Shown: positions 53,900-62,906 of the stretch, one piece after another
Numbering within the stretch: the first letter of the stretch is position 1
Layout of the letters: the number at the start of each line of letters is the position of its first letter
Source of the DNA: Raoultibacter massiliensis
GTDB taxonomy: Bacteria > Actinomycetota > Coriobacteriia > Coriobacteriales > Eggerthellaceae
Length of the DNA: 64,000 nt
Assembly (NCBI RefSeq): GCF_900199545.1
Contig: NZ_LT962671.1
Span: forward strand, 2,001,414-2,065,413
Direction: 5' to 3'
Program-made: the position numbers and the translations under genes
The notes under the pieces: model-generated
The model's input: the letters and a program-made list of their open reading frames with translations, nothing else
Databases searched by the model: none
What the model was told of the DNA's origin: nothing

Positions 53900-55510
53900 C
53901 TACAAAACGCTAGCCGCAATCTCTTCGGCGGCCAGAACGCCCGAAGTATGCGCCCAGCCAACCGTCTGCCCAAGCGCCCAGTAATAGTCGTTGTGCATGG
54001 TTCCCACCGATTCGGTTCCAACCGCATACAGTCCGCTCACCGTTCGCCCAGGCTCAGAGGCTTTCACCTGCATCTTCGGCGTCACGCTCAAATCCCCGCA
54101 CGTGCCGAACGGCGTGGGCGCCATGCGCACGGCGTAGTACGGCCCATCACCATACGGCACGAGGTACTGGGCGTCCTTGAAGAAAACCGGATCCTCCCCG
54201 GCCTCGCACAGCTTGGCATACGCCTCGAACTCTGCAGCGAACGTTTCGGGATCCCACCCGACAGCCTCCGCAAGCGCTTCAGGGGTAGCGCCCTCGAACA
54301 ATACGCCGGAGTCTTTCATGGATGCCAGATATGCATCGCTGACCGTATCGGGATCGGCTTCTTTCAGGCTATCGATCGCAGACTGATCGGCGATGACGAA
54401 CAGCCATGGCTCATCGTAAGCCACTCCGTTCGCGCCGCCGTACGTGGGAACCCAGCAAAACGCATCTTCCGAATGGAAACGCTTGCCGAATTGGCTGACA
54501 TGCATGCGACCTTTCGCGGGGTCCTGCATAACGTTGCCCAGCGCCTGAACGCCTCCCGGATACGATACGTAGTTCTCGTCGATGGGATAGAGCGTATCGC
54601 AGCAGAGAATGCCGAGGTTCCACGGCTTTGCCGCGCCGGCCGCCCACGCCATCAAAGCCCCTTCGCCATTGTTCAACACCGGATCGCGCCCGAGCAAAGG
54701 CACCGAGCATAGCTCGTTGATCATATCCTGGTTCGCACCGTAGCCTCCCGAAGCCAGCACGACGGCCTTGCCCATGAAATCGATGGTCTTCGAACCCTGT
54801 GCGGCACGAAGGCCGACAACGGTGCCGGCGTCGTCCACAATGAGTTCCTGGCCCGTGCATCCCGTATGCATGGCTCCCCCGGCAGCGGTAACGACTTCGA
54901 CCATCTTCCCGTATGTTTCCTTTCGGTTGTCGTCGTCTTTCGGCGGCTGCGAGATGCGATACTCGTTGCCCGACAGTCCATTGGTCGGGGGAGTTTCCTT
55001 CATGTAGAACCCAAAACCGTATCCGCGCAGCCAATCGACTACACGGCCGCAATTGCGCAGATACGTGCTCAGCACCTCATGATCGCAATGGTAGTGAACC
55101 GCTTCGAGCCACTCCTTGTAAAACGCCGGGATATCGGCCTCGAGTCCTTGTTCAAGCTGGTATTCGCTGTTGAGGGAAATGTAGCAGTTGCCCGAGCAAA
55201 CCATACCCGTCCCGCCGATGTTTTCGGTTTTCTCGACGATATGAACCTTCGCTCCGCTTTCCGCCAACCGGGCGGAACACGCTATTCCGCCAGGGCCGCA
55301 TCCCAGTACAACAACATCGCCTTCAAACGTTTCGTCGGCCGGCTCCATCGAGCCGAGCACACTGACTTTCGACGGCTGAGCGTCCTCCGCACGCGAAGCC
55401 TCGCCGCTTCCGCTCGCTTGACCGGCGCAGCCCGCAAGCAAACCCGCTGAAGCCATGCCCACACCGCCGATGGCGGCGCCTTTGAGAAAATTTCTTCGTG
55501 TGATGCTCAT
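53900..55510 (-). CDS. Tat-exported FAD-dependent reductase, module 6
   Basis: A 536-aa predicted lipoprotein: Tat motif TRRNFLKG at 4-11, lipobox Cys28 (LLAGC), FAD motif GCGPGG near residue 70. Notable extra cysteines lie near the FAD fold (MVCSGNC, YHCDHEV, RNCGRV). The C-terminus GTESVGTMHNDYYWALGQTVGWAHTSG is unlike the other modules and lacks NRLGGNA. ATG 55510 has AAAGGGG upstream. Divergent from LuxR 55662. Confidence 0.87.
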   Translation of the reverse strand: MSITRRNFLKGAAIGGVGMASAGLLAGCAGQASGSGEASRAEDAQPSKVSVLGSMEPADETFEGDVVVLGCGPGGIACSARLAESGAKVHIVEKTENIGGTGMVCSGNCYISLNSEYQLEQGLEADIPAFYKEWLEAVHYHCDHEVLSTYLRNCGRVVDWLRGYGFGFYMKETPPTNGLSGNEYRISQPPKDDDNRKETYGKMVEVVTAAGGAMHTGCTGQELIVDDAGTVVGLRAAQGSKTIDFMGKAVVLASGGYGANQDMINELCSVPLLGRDPVLNNGEGALMAWAAGAAKPWNLGILCCDTLYPIDENYVSYPGGVQALGNVMQDPAKGRMHVSQFGKRFHSEDAFCWVPTYGGANGVAYDEPWLFVIADQSAIDSLKEADPDTVSDAYLASMKDSGVLFEGATPEALAEAVGWDPETFAAEFEAYAKLCEAGEDPVFFKDAQYLVPYGDGPYYAVRMAPTPFGTCGDLSVTPKMQVKASEPGRTVSGLYAVGTESVGTMHNDYYWALGQTVGWAHTSGVLAAEEIAASVL

Positions 55511-55518
55511 AAGATCAT

Positions 55519-55612
55519 CCCCTTTGGTAGTATTCCCATTAACCGATTCGACGGCATCGCCGTCATTTGCATCGTTGCAGCGACAGCGTGATCGGGCATC
55601 GGCCCAAAGGGG
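55519..55612. promoter_or_regulatory. Divergent promoter region of module 6 with 9-bp inverted words
   Basis: CCCCTTTGG (55519-55527) and CCAAAGGGG (55604-55612) flank the 150-bp gap between flavoprotein and regulator. The first overlaps the flavoprotein ribosome site AAAGGGG, so it may be chance. No clear -35/-10 pair. Confidence 0.25.
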
Positions 55613-55661
55613 TTGAATCGGAGAATCCGGAAACGTTTTCGTATTGACCTAAAAGGACGAG

Positions 55662-57062
55662 ATGGTGGAAAAGGCCAGATCAAAAGCTTTTGAAACAACG
55701 GCCTTGCCGCTATTTTTCTGCTGCCAGCTTGCAACGCTCGGCCTTCTTCGGCAGACGCCCTCTTACTCTTTATGGGAGGCGGAGATCAACGCATTCCCCG
55801 TTTTCAGCCTTTGGATCGCCCGGATCCTTTCGGTAGCCGTCCTCTTCGTTGCGCTCGCCCTGGCATTGCGGGGCCTTCGCTTTCTCCGATTGCGCACCAT
55901 GCTGGCCGCCAACGGAGCAGCGCTCCTTATCGGCTTCATTCTTACCTTCTATTACGCCTACAGCCTACCGGTCTATTTCGCCGCGCAATGCTTGATTGGG
56001 ATAGCCCATGCGTGGATACTCCTCTGTTGGGCGGAATACCTCGCCTCGCTTGAGAAATCCCACCGAAATCGCTCCATCGCCTTTGCGGCGCTTCTTGCAG
56101 TGTTCATCTTCACCGCCATGAGCATGCTGCCCCCCGAAATGAGAGCCGTATGCTTTCTCGCCATCGCCTGCGGCAGTGTCCTGCCGCTTTTCCTTACGCC
56201 GCAAGATGGCGGCGATAACGCCGAAGAGACCTCGGAAGGAAAGGCGCTCGACACCCGCCGCAGCCTTGCTTCCATTCCATGGGAATTGATTGTGCTCATG
56301 GCGAGCTATGCCATGCTTTTCAGGATTCTCGTATTCTTCAACTTCCCCGCTGTCGACGAAACGGCACAATCCGTTGCGGCGGCGGCAATCCGCGTTGGCG
56401 GCATGATCCTGCTTCTTCTGTACCTCTCGCGCGTTCGATTCGCGCCGAACGCCCAGCAGATGATCATCCCCTTGTTCTTCCTTACCCTGCTCGGACTGCT
56501 TCTTCTGCCGGGCCGCGAGGGAATGGTCGCGACGATCGCCGTGGCGCTCGTCGAATCAAGCTGGACGTTCTTTTACGTACTGATATGGCTCATCCTGCCC
56601 GAGATCGCAAACTCCAAGAAAGCCGACCCGTTTATCGTGCTCGTCGGCGGGTGGACGGCGCTCAACCTGCTTCTCCTTTTGGCTGCTCCCCTCGCGTTTT
56701 TCTTCGAAGTGCAGGTCAACCAGGGAACACTGTCGCTTACCGCATTGGTTCTGATAATCGTCTATACCCTCGCTGTTGCGCTTTTGCTCTACCGCAACAG
56801 CGCAAAGCGCCTCGCCGCGAAGCAGTTCCCTTCATGGGAGAAAGGACAGGAAGATCACTTTGCCGCATTGGCCGAAGAGCACGGATTGACTCCCCGTGAG
56901 AACGATGTGTTTCAATTGCTCGTACAGGGATATAGCCTGCCGGCCATAGAAAAGGAGTTCGTGTTGTCGCACAGCACCGTGAAAACCCATGCCCGCCATG
57001 TATACGAGAAGTTCGGCGTCGCAGGGAAACAGGAGCTCATCGAGCGTGTGAAACGGCCGTAG
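55662..57062 (+). CDS. Membrane-embedded LuxR-family transcriptional regulator, module 6
   Basis: A 466-aa protein with 12 or so membrane helices and a LuxR helix-turn-helix in the last 60 residues (HGLTPRENDVFQLLVQGY, SHSTVKTHARHVYEKFG). ATG 55662 follows AAAGGACGAG. Divergent from flavoprotein 53900-55510 and ending at a bidirectional terminator. Confidence 0.88.
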   Translation: MVEKARSKAFETTALPLFFCCQLATLGLLRQTPSYSLWEAEINAFPVFSLWIARILSVAVLFVALALALRGLRFLRLRTMLAANGAALLIGFILTFYYAYSLPVYFAAQCLIGIAHAWILLCWAEYLASLEKSHRNRSIAFAALLAVFIFTAMSMLPPEMRAVCFLAIACGSVLPLFLTPQDGGDNAEETSEGKALDTRRSLASIPWELIVLMASYAMLFRILVFFNFPAVDETAQSVAAAAIRVGGMILLLLYLSRVRFAPNAQQMIIPLFFLTLLGLLLLPGREGMVATIAVALVESSWTFFYVLIWLILPEIANSKKADPFIVLVGGWTALNLLLLLAAPLAFFFEVQVNQGTLSLTALVLIIVYTLAVALLLYRNSAKRLAAKQFPSWEKGQEDHFAALAEEHGLTPRENDVFQLLVQGYSLPAIEKEFVLSHSTVKTHARHVYEKFGVAGKQELIERVKRP

Positions 57063-57156
57063 CAAGTCGACTGGCAATACCGTTTCGCTTTTCACCGAAA
57101 GGCAGATGCCTTGAAAAGGAGGCCCACCCGTTCCGTAAATCTCCGCACAAACGCAG

Positions 57157-57188
57157 AAAGGCGGACGGCCGCACACCCGTCCGCCTTT
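57157..57188. terminator. Bidirectional terminator between modules 6 and 7
   Basis: AAAGGCGGACGG / CCGTCCGCCTTT, a perfect 12-bp stem around 8 nt, flanked by A-run and T-run on both sides, between convergent LuxR (ends 57062) and flavoprotein (ends 57217) genes. Confidence 0.85.
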
Positions 57189-57216
57189 CGCTTGAACGAA
57201 ACCGATTCCCGAGCCC

Positions 57217-58830
57217 CTATTTCTCAGCCACGTGCTTGCCCGTCAGGTACCCGAACACTATGCAGCGTCCGACCGAAAGACCCATGGTCGAAAGCGAGTA
57301 ATCGATCGCCCCGTAAAACGGGCCCGAGCAGTTGCCCGCCGCGAACAAGCCCTCGATAGGTTCGCCGTCGGCGTTCTTGCACTGGCCGTTCACGTCGATC
57401 AGAAGCCCTGCGGGGATGGCCGACACGGCGTACTCGCGCGGCATTGCGTAGAACGGCGGAGTATCGACAGGCTGCATGTACTTGGATGCCTTCCCGAAAT
57501 CGAGGTCGGCCCCCAGCTCGCACAGCTCGTTGTAGCGCTCAACGGTCGCGACGGTCGCATCAACCGGAAGCCCGGCGGCCTTCGCCAGCTCCTCGATGCT
57601 GTCCGCCTGCAGAAGCGTGCCATCCTCTACGAATCCGGCGATCTTTTCGGGCGTACCGTTTGCGACGGTCGGCACCGTCGGATCGCTTCCCCACCCGTAT
57701 ATCTGATCGGAGTAGTTCGCATCGAAGATGGTCACCATGCGGTGCTCGGGCTGATCGCGCAGAATCGTGTTGCGCGCGCCGTACGGAACGTCTTCGTACA
57801 TGAAGCGCTCACCGTTTACGTTGACCGCCAACAGGGGCTCTTCGCGGAAACACCCTTTGCCGCCGTGGATCATCTTGCTGTGGCCGCCGGGCTCCATGAC
57901 TGCTCCCGCCAAAAGGCCGATCAGATGGCCGTCGCCCGTCTTGTTGATCTGCTTGCGGTTGAACACGAGCGCGTCGGGAACGTACTTTTCAAGCATGGCG
58001 TCGTTGTTCTGAAAATCACCTGTCGCCAAAATCACGCCCTTCGACGCTGCGAACTTTTTGTACGTTCCGTCTTCGGCCTTGCCGACAACGCCCGTCACGG
58101 CGCCGTTTTCGACAACAAGCTGCACTGCGGGGGTATTGTAGAAGAATTCGACACCTTCGCCTGCCGCCTGCTCGGCGAGCGCCGTCGTCGGAGCCTGCAT
58201 GCTATCGGGAAACAGAAGGCCCTTCACGTAGCAGTTTCCGTCCTCGTACACATGGTCCATCGAATCGCTTTCCTTGCTTGCATCGAATCCTATCTCAGCA
58301 AGCCTGTTCTCGTACCATTCAAGCACCTCCTGCGACTTGTCGGCAAATTCCTTCAAAAGGGCCATATCGGGCTGATGGGCGTTGAACTCATGCATTTCAT
58401 GAATGTAGGCCGCGATGCCAGCCTCGGTGCTTTGGTCTTTGACGACGCGTGCGGCGAGCATGCCCTGCGCAACCGGGTTCGCCTCTTTCTGCAGCACGGC
58501 GACCTTCGCCCCCGCCTCGTGCGCGGCGAGCGCCGCAGGCACGCCAGTCGTCCCAGCGCCAACGACAACGACATCGAAGTTCAGCTCTTCGGAAAACTCC
58601 TCGATGGGATCGGCCACAACCGACGACGCTTCCAGCTCCTGCGCGCTCACCCGGCCGTTGGCGTAGGCGCTCCCGCTCGAAGCTCCGCCGGCAGACGGCA
58701 CCGCCTCGCCCTGTGCTTCAATGGACGGGGAGCAGCCTATCAGCGATGATGCTGCAATCGCCGCGGCAGATGCTCCTCCCAAAGCGAGAAAGCTGCGCCT
58801 GCTCAACTGCGAACTATGTTTGCTTCCCAT
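57217..58830 (-). CDS. Tat-exported FAD-dependent reductase, module 7
   Basis: A 537-aa predicted lipoprotein: Tat motif SRRSFLAL at 10-17, lipobox Cys33 (SLIGC), FAD motif GAGTTG near residue 80. The C-terminus GAIDYSLSTMGLSVGRCIVFG shares the GLSVGR motif and overall plan with module 4, so these two may use related substrates. ATG 58830 has GAAAGGG upstream; the longer frame to 59004 overlaps the divergent promoter region and lacks a signal. Divergent from LuxR 59126. Confidence 0.88.
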   Translation of the reverse strand: MGSKHSSQLSRRSFLALGGASAAAIAASSLIGCSPSIEAQGEAVPSAGGASSGSAYANGRVSAQELEASSVVADPIEEFSEELNFDVVVVGAGTTGVPAALAAHEAGAKVAVLQKEANPVAQGMLAARVVKDQSTEAGIAAYIHEMHEFNAHQPDMALLKEFADKSQEVLEWYENRLAEIGFDASKESDSMDHVYEDGNCYVKGLLFPDSMQAPTTALAEQAAGEGVEFFYNTPAVQLVVENGAVTGVVGKAEDGTYKKFAASKGVILATGDFQNNDAMLEKYVPDALVFNRKQINKTGDGHLIGLLAGAVMEPGGHSKMIHGGKGCFREEPLLAVNVNGERFMYEDVPYGARNTILRDQPEHRMVTIFDANYSDQIYGWGSDPTVPTVANGTPEKIAGFVEDGTLLQADSIEELAKAAGLPVDATVATVERYNELCELGADLDFGKASKYMQPVDTPPFYAMPREYAVSAIPAGLLIDVNGQCKNADGEPIEGLFAAGNCSGPFYGAIDYSLSTMGLSVGRCIVFGYLTGKHVAEK

Positions 58831-58978
58831 GACAAACCCTTTCTCTTCGGCGGCCCGCGCCGCCCTCCCGTTTCCGTCGGCCACAGCACAGGCAATCGCC
58901 CGATCTGCTGCGGCGCGGTTATTGTGCTGGCGAAAGCACCGGAACGCGAGAAGAGAAGGCGGGTGATCACGGGATATC

Positions 58979-59002
58979 GAGGGATGATCTTTATCATCCC
59001 TC
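58979..59002. promoter_or_regulatory. Perfect 10-bp inverted repeat in the divergent promoter of module 7
   Basis: GAGGGATGAT-CTTT-ATCATCCCTC in the 295-bp gap between flavoprotein and LuxR genes. It lies about 150 bp upstream of the flavoprotein start and 90 bp upstream of the regulator's -10. It is a candidate operator for the module 7 regulator. Confidence 0.5.
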
Positions 59003-59089
59003 AACGTTTCCCCTCGTCGGAGGGAGGCGAAGAAAAGATCGGGCGTGATTCGGCTGGAAACCGCGCGGAACCAAGGCGCCCCCGCTTGC

Positions 59090-59095
59090 TATAAT
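59090..59095 (+). promoter_or_regulatory. -10 element of the module 7 LuxR gene
   Basis: TATAAT in TTGCTATAATCGCGG, about 30 bp before the ATG at 59126, giving a leader of some 24 nt with GAGGAG. No good -35 is seen. Confidence 0.55.
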
Positions 59096-59125
59096 CGCGG
59101 CGGGATGCATTCGAGAGGAGGAGCC

Positions 59126-60535
59126 ATGGGCGGCACGTCAACCGATAGAGAACCGCTTTTGGGCAAAGCCAATCTGTTCCCCCTGCGATTCCTCGGCGTC
59201 GGCGTTTACCTTGCCTGGCTGTTCACCATCCACTTCTCGACAGGCATCTTCGAAACGTCAGACCGGGCGCTCGACTCGCTCGTCCTTTCGAACCTCGCCA
59301 ACCTCGTCTGTCTTATCCTTGCCGCCGTATTCGCCCGAAGAATAGCCCCCATTTCCACCAAGCGCGGATTCTCATTGGCGGCGGGAGCGTTTTCGCTTTT
59401 CGGAACGATCTTGGCTTCGCTTGCCCCTCTCGCAGCCGCAGCCGAACTACCCCTCTTCATAATCGGCAATGCGCTCATCGGATCGGGCACATCGCTTTTG
59501 ATCCTGCTTTGGAGCGAGCTTTACGCCAGCCTGCCGCGGCGCGAGGCGAGCATCTTCTACTCGGCGTCGTTCATGCTGGCCGCCGTGCTGTTCTACGGAG
59601 TCGCCCTGCTCGACGCCTATATGCAGATGACGGTAGTCGCACTATTGCCCGTCGTTTCGATGGCGATGTTTTCGCTGAGTCTGCGGCTGCTTCCCGACCA
59701 GGACGAAGAGGTGAAGGAGAGCGCCGATTCGCACTGGACGTTTCCCATACGACCTTCGGTGCTGCTCGCCGTCTACGCGTTCGCTTCTACGCTCAGCAGA
59801 TCGATGAGCTTCGATTCGAACGATGTCGGCATGCTGGGCATGCTGTTCATCGCCGCCGTCGTGCTGATCTGCAACGTGTTTCTGTTTGATCGATTCGACG
59901 CCCGCATGCTCTACAAGATCACGCCCGCGCTCATGATCTCCGGTTTTTTGCTCATCTCGTTTTTCACCGGGTTCGACGGGATCGGGAACGTGCTCATCAA
60001 CGCAGGGTTTTCCGGATTCGTCATCCTCACCCTCATCGTGCTGAGCAACATCTCATACACCTACGGCGTAACAGCCATCTGGCTCTTCGGACTCACCCGA
60101 GCATTCCGCGTGCTCGCAAGCACCCTTGCGGCATACGGGTACTCGTGGCTCGCCTCGATGGGCCTTGCCGACAAGATGGTTCTCGGCGGCTGCACGATCG
60201 TGCTCATCGCCGCGTGCGCTATGCTGTTTCTTTCCGACAGAGATTTCACAAGCACTTGGGGCATCAACCCGCTGCCGCCCAAGAGAAGCGGCGCCGTCGA
60301 AGAATTCTACGAAACGCTGCAGGGAAAATGCTCTGTCATAGCGCATCGCTTCGGGTTGACCCAGCGCGAAGAGGAGGTGCTCGTACTGCTCGCTCAGGAC
60401 AAAAGCATCGCGGAAGTCGAAGAGACGCTGGTCATATCGAACGGAACCGCGAAAAGCCACATCCGCCATATCTACGCCAAGCTCGACGTGCACGCACGCG
60501 AAGACGTGGTCGAGATGGTCGAGGAACTGCGGTAG
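59126..60535 (+). CDS. Membrane-embedded LuxR-family transcriptional regulator, module 7
   Basis: A 469-aa protein with about 12 membrane segments and a C-terminal LuxR helix-turn-helix (FGLTQREEEVLVLLAQDK, SNGTAKSHIRHIYAKLD). ATG 59126 follows GAGGAGGAG. Divergent from flavoprotein 57217-58830. Note the Asp in AQDK and Ala in GTAKSH, small departures from the usual G and V in this helix-turn-helix. Confidence 0.88.
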   Translation: MGGTSTDREPLLGKANLFPLRFLGVGVYLAWLFTIHFSTGIFETSDRALDSLVLSNLANLVCLILAAVFARRIAPISTKRGFSLAAGAFSLFGTILASLAPLAAAAELPLFIIGNALIGSGTSLLILLWSELYASLPRREASIFYSASFMLAAVLFYGVALLDAYMQMTVVALLPVVSMAMFSLSLRLLPDQDEEVKESADSHWTFPIRPSVLLAVYAFASTLSRSMSFDSNDVGMLGMLFIAAVVLICNVFLFDRFDARMLYKITPALMISGFLLISFFTGFDGIGNVLINAGFSGFVILTLIVLSNISYTYGVTAIWLFGLTRAFRVLASTLAAYGYSWLASMGLADKMVLGGCTIVLIAACAMLFLSDRDFTSTWGINPLPPKRSGAVEEFYETLQGKCSVIAHRFGLTQREEEVLVLLAQDKSIAEVEETLVISNGTAKSHIRHIYAKLDVHAREDVVEMVEELR

Positions 60536-60617
60536 GGGCGCCCTCAAGCTGCCCGACAGGATAGCTCGCTAGCGATTCATCCCAGTCATCGCCACCGCAA
60601 AACCCATAATTAGAAGG

Positions 60618-60846
60618 CAATCTGCGATTTTTTGCCGAAAAGGGCCGATCTGAAGGCGTGGATCCCGCAGCTTCCACCCCATTGTCCCAAGGCCTTTTCG
60701 TACCCACCGAAAGGCCTGATCAAAATGGGGGAAATCCGGAATTGCCCCAACGACCCGCAACGACGCTCCGCGAGGGTTGCGAAACAAGCCCCGAAGCCGG
60801 TCGGATCCCTTCAGATCGGCCCTTTTCGGCAAAAAATCGCAGATTG
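60618..60846. repeat. 229-bp hairpin element, family A, copy 1
   Basis: A perfect 39-bp inverted repeat at 60618-60656 and 60808-60846, each arm with GATTTTTTGCCGAAAAGG and CCGATCTGAAGG. Nested inside are CCCCATT/AATGGGG, AGGCCTTTTCG/CGAAAGGCCT and a second GGATCC pair. The core recurs in copy 2 at 48521. It follows the module 7 regulator by 83 bp. The remaining 60847-61082 shows no gene. Confidence 0.7.
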
Positions 60847-61082
60847 GGACACGAAAGCTGCAGCGCCGAAGTCGGGCTGCCAAATGCGCAGCGCGATACA
60901 AGACAGATGGCCAGCGCTACACCAACTTCGCCGTGAAAACCGGTTCCTGCTGGACGCCTTGACTCAACAGGAACTTCGTTTCGATCCAGCCCACAAGCCC
61001 CGAAAGCCCTTCGCTGGTTCGCGCCGACACCTCAAAGATGCCAAGTCGGAGTCGAGGCAACACGCCCGCTTGCCTTTGTTCT

Positions 61083-61409
61083 CTATTCGCGCGAAGGAGA
61101 GCAGCAGTCGGGGTCCACTTCCAATTGGATATCGGCGTTGTCCCCGCGCGAAATCTCTTCCGCACGCTCTTCGAGCTCGACTATCGCCTCGTCGATCTCG
61201 GCGCCCCGTTCTATCTCCCGCGCACGGTCCTCGAGCTCGGCAATGGCCTCGTCGATCTCGCGGTCGGTGGGAGCATCTCTCTTAGACTCGGTTTCTTCGG
61301 CGCCGGCGCCGGTCGAAAGCTCGTCGGCCGCCATCTCGATGGCATCGACCGGCTCGGTATCGCCAAGTTCGATCGACGGTTCCCTATTCGTGCGGTGTGC
61401 TGCTTCCAT
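61083..61409 (-). CDS. Acidic protein with 21-residue tandem repeat, unknown function
   Basis: A 108-aa, strongly acidic, probably cytosolic protein with no signal or membrane segment. Two copies of EIDEAI-ELE-RA-EI-RG lie back to back (about residues 50-92), predicted to form helices or coiled coil. ATG 61409 has GGAAGG at ribosome distance, better than the longer frame to 61445. No family recognised. It is divergent from the VanG-like gene. Confidence 0.6.
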   Translation of the reverse strand: MEAAHRTNREPSIELGDTEPVDAIEMAADELSTGAGAEETESKRDAPTDREIDEAIAELEDRAREIERGAEIDEAIVELEERAEEISRGDNADIQLEVDPDCCSPSRE

Positions 61410-61814
61410 ATCTCTTCCTTCCACGCGCTGCATCGCTCGGAGCATGCGCCCGAAGCGCTTTTAGTTGCCTCCAAGTATCAGCAACCCGAAGCTCCCGATC
61501 AACCGACGCACGGTATCAAAGCGGTGACGGTCGCGTGACAAAAGGGAGAGCGGCAAACAGCACGCGGCGAAGACCGCGAAGATTCACCCGCAACTGCGCA
61601 ACGAGAACCGCCTCCTGCGCCCTTCAGAATAATTTAAAGCTCCTTAAGGTTTTCGTTGACGATTGTTTCGAGACTCTTAAGCACGCTTCAGGGTAGCCTG
61701 AACACGCGGGCACACAGGTTCGGCAGCGCGAAAAGCGAGTCGTTTCAGCCTTGGATCGCGCACTGGGAGAACGCGACCTGCGCGTTTCATTTCTGCGATC
61801 CTGAAAGGAACAAC
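61410..61814. other. Gap holding the promoter of the VanG-like operon
   Basis: No gene seen. CTCCTTAAGG (about 61640) and CTCTTAAGC (about 61674) are near-direct repeats flanking a TTGACG (61656-61661), so they may be a regulator site around a -35. No -10 of good quality follows. Confidence 0.3.
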
Positions 61815-62906
61815 ATGGGCGCAACGAAAGCCACCATCGGAATCTTGTTCGGAGGATGCTCGAACGAGTATCCCGTATCGCTCCACTCGGCAGCTGCCGT
61901 TATGCAGAACATCGACCCTGGGCGGTTCGACGTAGTTGCCATCGGAATCGACCGTTCAGGCGGTTGGCATCGCTACGATGGCGACGTTCAGTCGATCGAG
62001 AACGACTCCTGGCTCGAAACAGCGCGATGCACGCCCGTTGCGCTGCCGTTCGGACGGGAAGCGCGCGGCCTGATCGACCTCTCTACGGGGTCGCTCGTAC
62101 GTCTCGATGCCGCGCTGCCGATCCTCCACGGCCGCAACGGCGAAGACGGAAGCGTGCAGGGCGCCCTGCAGCTTGCCGGCATCCCTATCGTCGGCTGCGG
62201 CGTTACGGGATCGGCGGTCTGCATGGACAAGACCGTTTCCCATCGCATCGCCACAGCCGAAGGCATCAGCGTGCCCGAAGGAGCGCTCGTCGATATCAGC
62301 ATGAGCAAACTCGAAATGCACCACATTGCGCAGCGAATCGGGTACCCCCTGTTCGTAAAACCCCCGCGCGAAGGGTCTTCCATGGGGCTCAGCCGTGTAG
62401 AATCGCCCGACTCCCTGGCCCGAGCCCTCGCCGACGCCTTCGCCTACGATTCGGAAGCCATCCTCGAGCGAGAGATCGACGGTTCGGAAATCGGCTGCGC
62501 GGTGCTCGAATCGGGCCGCACCCTCATCGTGGGAGAACCCGATGAGATAGAGCTCAACGGCACGGTGTTCGATTACGCCGAAAAGTACTCGTGCGAAACA
62601 GCCAACATCATCGTACCCGCCCGCATAGCCGAACGCGATGCGCAACGCGTGAAGCGTGCGGCGATGCGCCTGTTCCGTGCTCTTGGGTGCACAGGGTTCG
62701 CGCGCATCGATTTCTTCCTCGCAAACGATGGCCGGCTGCTCTTCAACGAGGCCAATACGATCCCCGGCTTCACCGCCCACAGCCGCTTCCCCTCGATGCT
62801 CAAGGCGGCAGGCCTATCGCTCGAAGAGGTGCTCAACATCGCAATCGAGGAAGCGCTCACAACGGCGCAGGAACCCTCCGACGCCCGCCTGCTCGCCTAT
62901 GCCTGA
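61815..62906 (+). CDS. D-alanine-D-serine/D-alanine ligase, VanG-like
   Basis: A 363-aa ATP-grasp ligase. The N-terminus ATIGILFGGCSNEYPVSLHS and GIDRSGGWHRYDGDVQSI match VanG-type ligases; HGRNGEDGSVQG and VKPPREGSSMG are the nucleotide and substrate loops; the omega-loop is FDYAEKYS followed by ANIIVPARI, as in VanG/VanC enzymes rather than housekeeping Ddl. ATG 61815 follows AAAGGAA. It would build a D-Ala-D-Ser (or D-Ala) peptidoglycan terminus. It overlaps the downstream acyltransferase gene by 8 bp. No vanX, vanY or vanRS is seen. Confidence 0.85.
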   Translation: MGATKATIGILFGGCSNEYPVSLHSAAAVMQNIDPGRFDVVAIGIDRSGGWHRYDGDVQSIENDSWLETARCTPVALPFGREARGLIDLSTGSLVRLDAALPILHGRNGEDGSVQGALQLAGIPIVGCGVTGSAVCMDKTVSHRIATAEGISVPEGALVDISMSKLEMHHIAQRIGYPLFVKPPREGSSMGLSRVESPDSLARALADAFAYDSEAILEREIDGSEIGCAVLESGRTLIVGEPDEIELNGTVFDYAEKYSCETANIIVPARIAERDAQRVKRAAMRLFRALGCTGFARIDFFLANDGRLLFNEANTIPGFTAHSRFPSMLKAAGLSLEEVLNIAIEEALTTAQEPSDARLLAYA

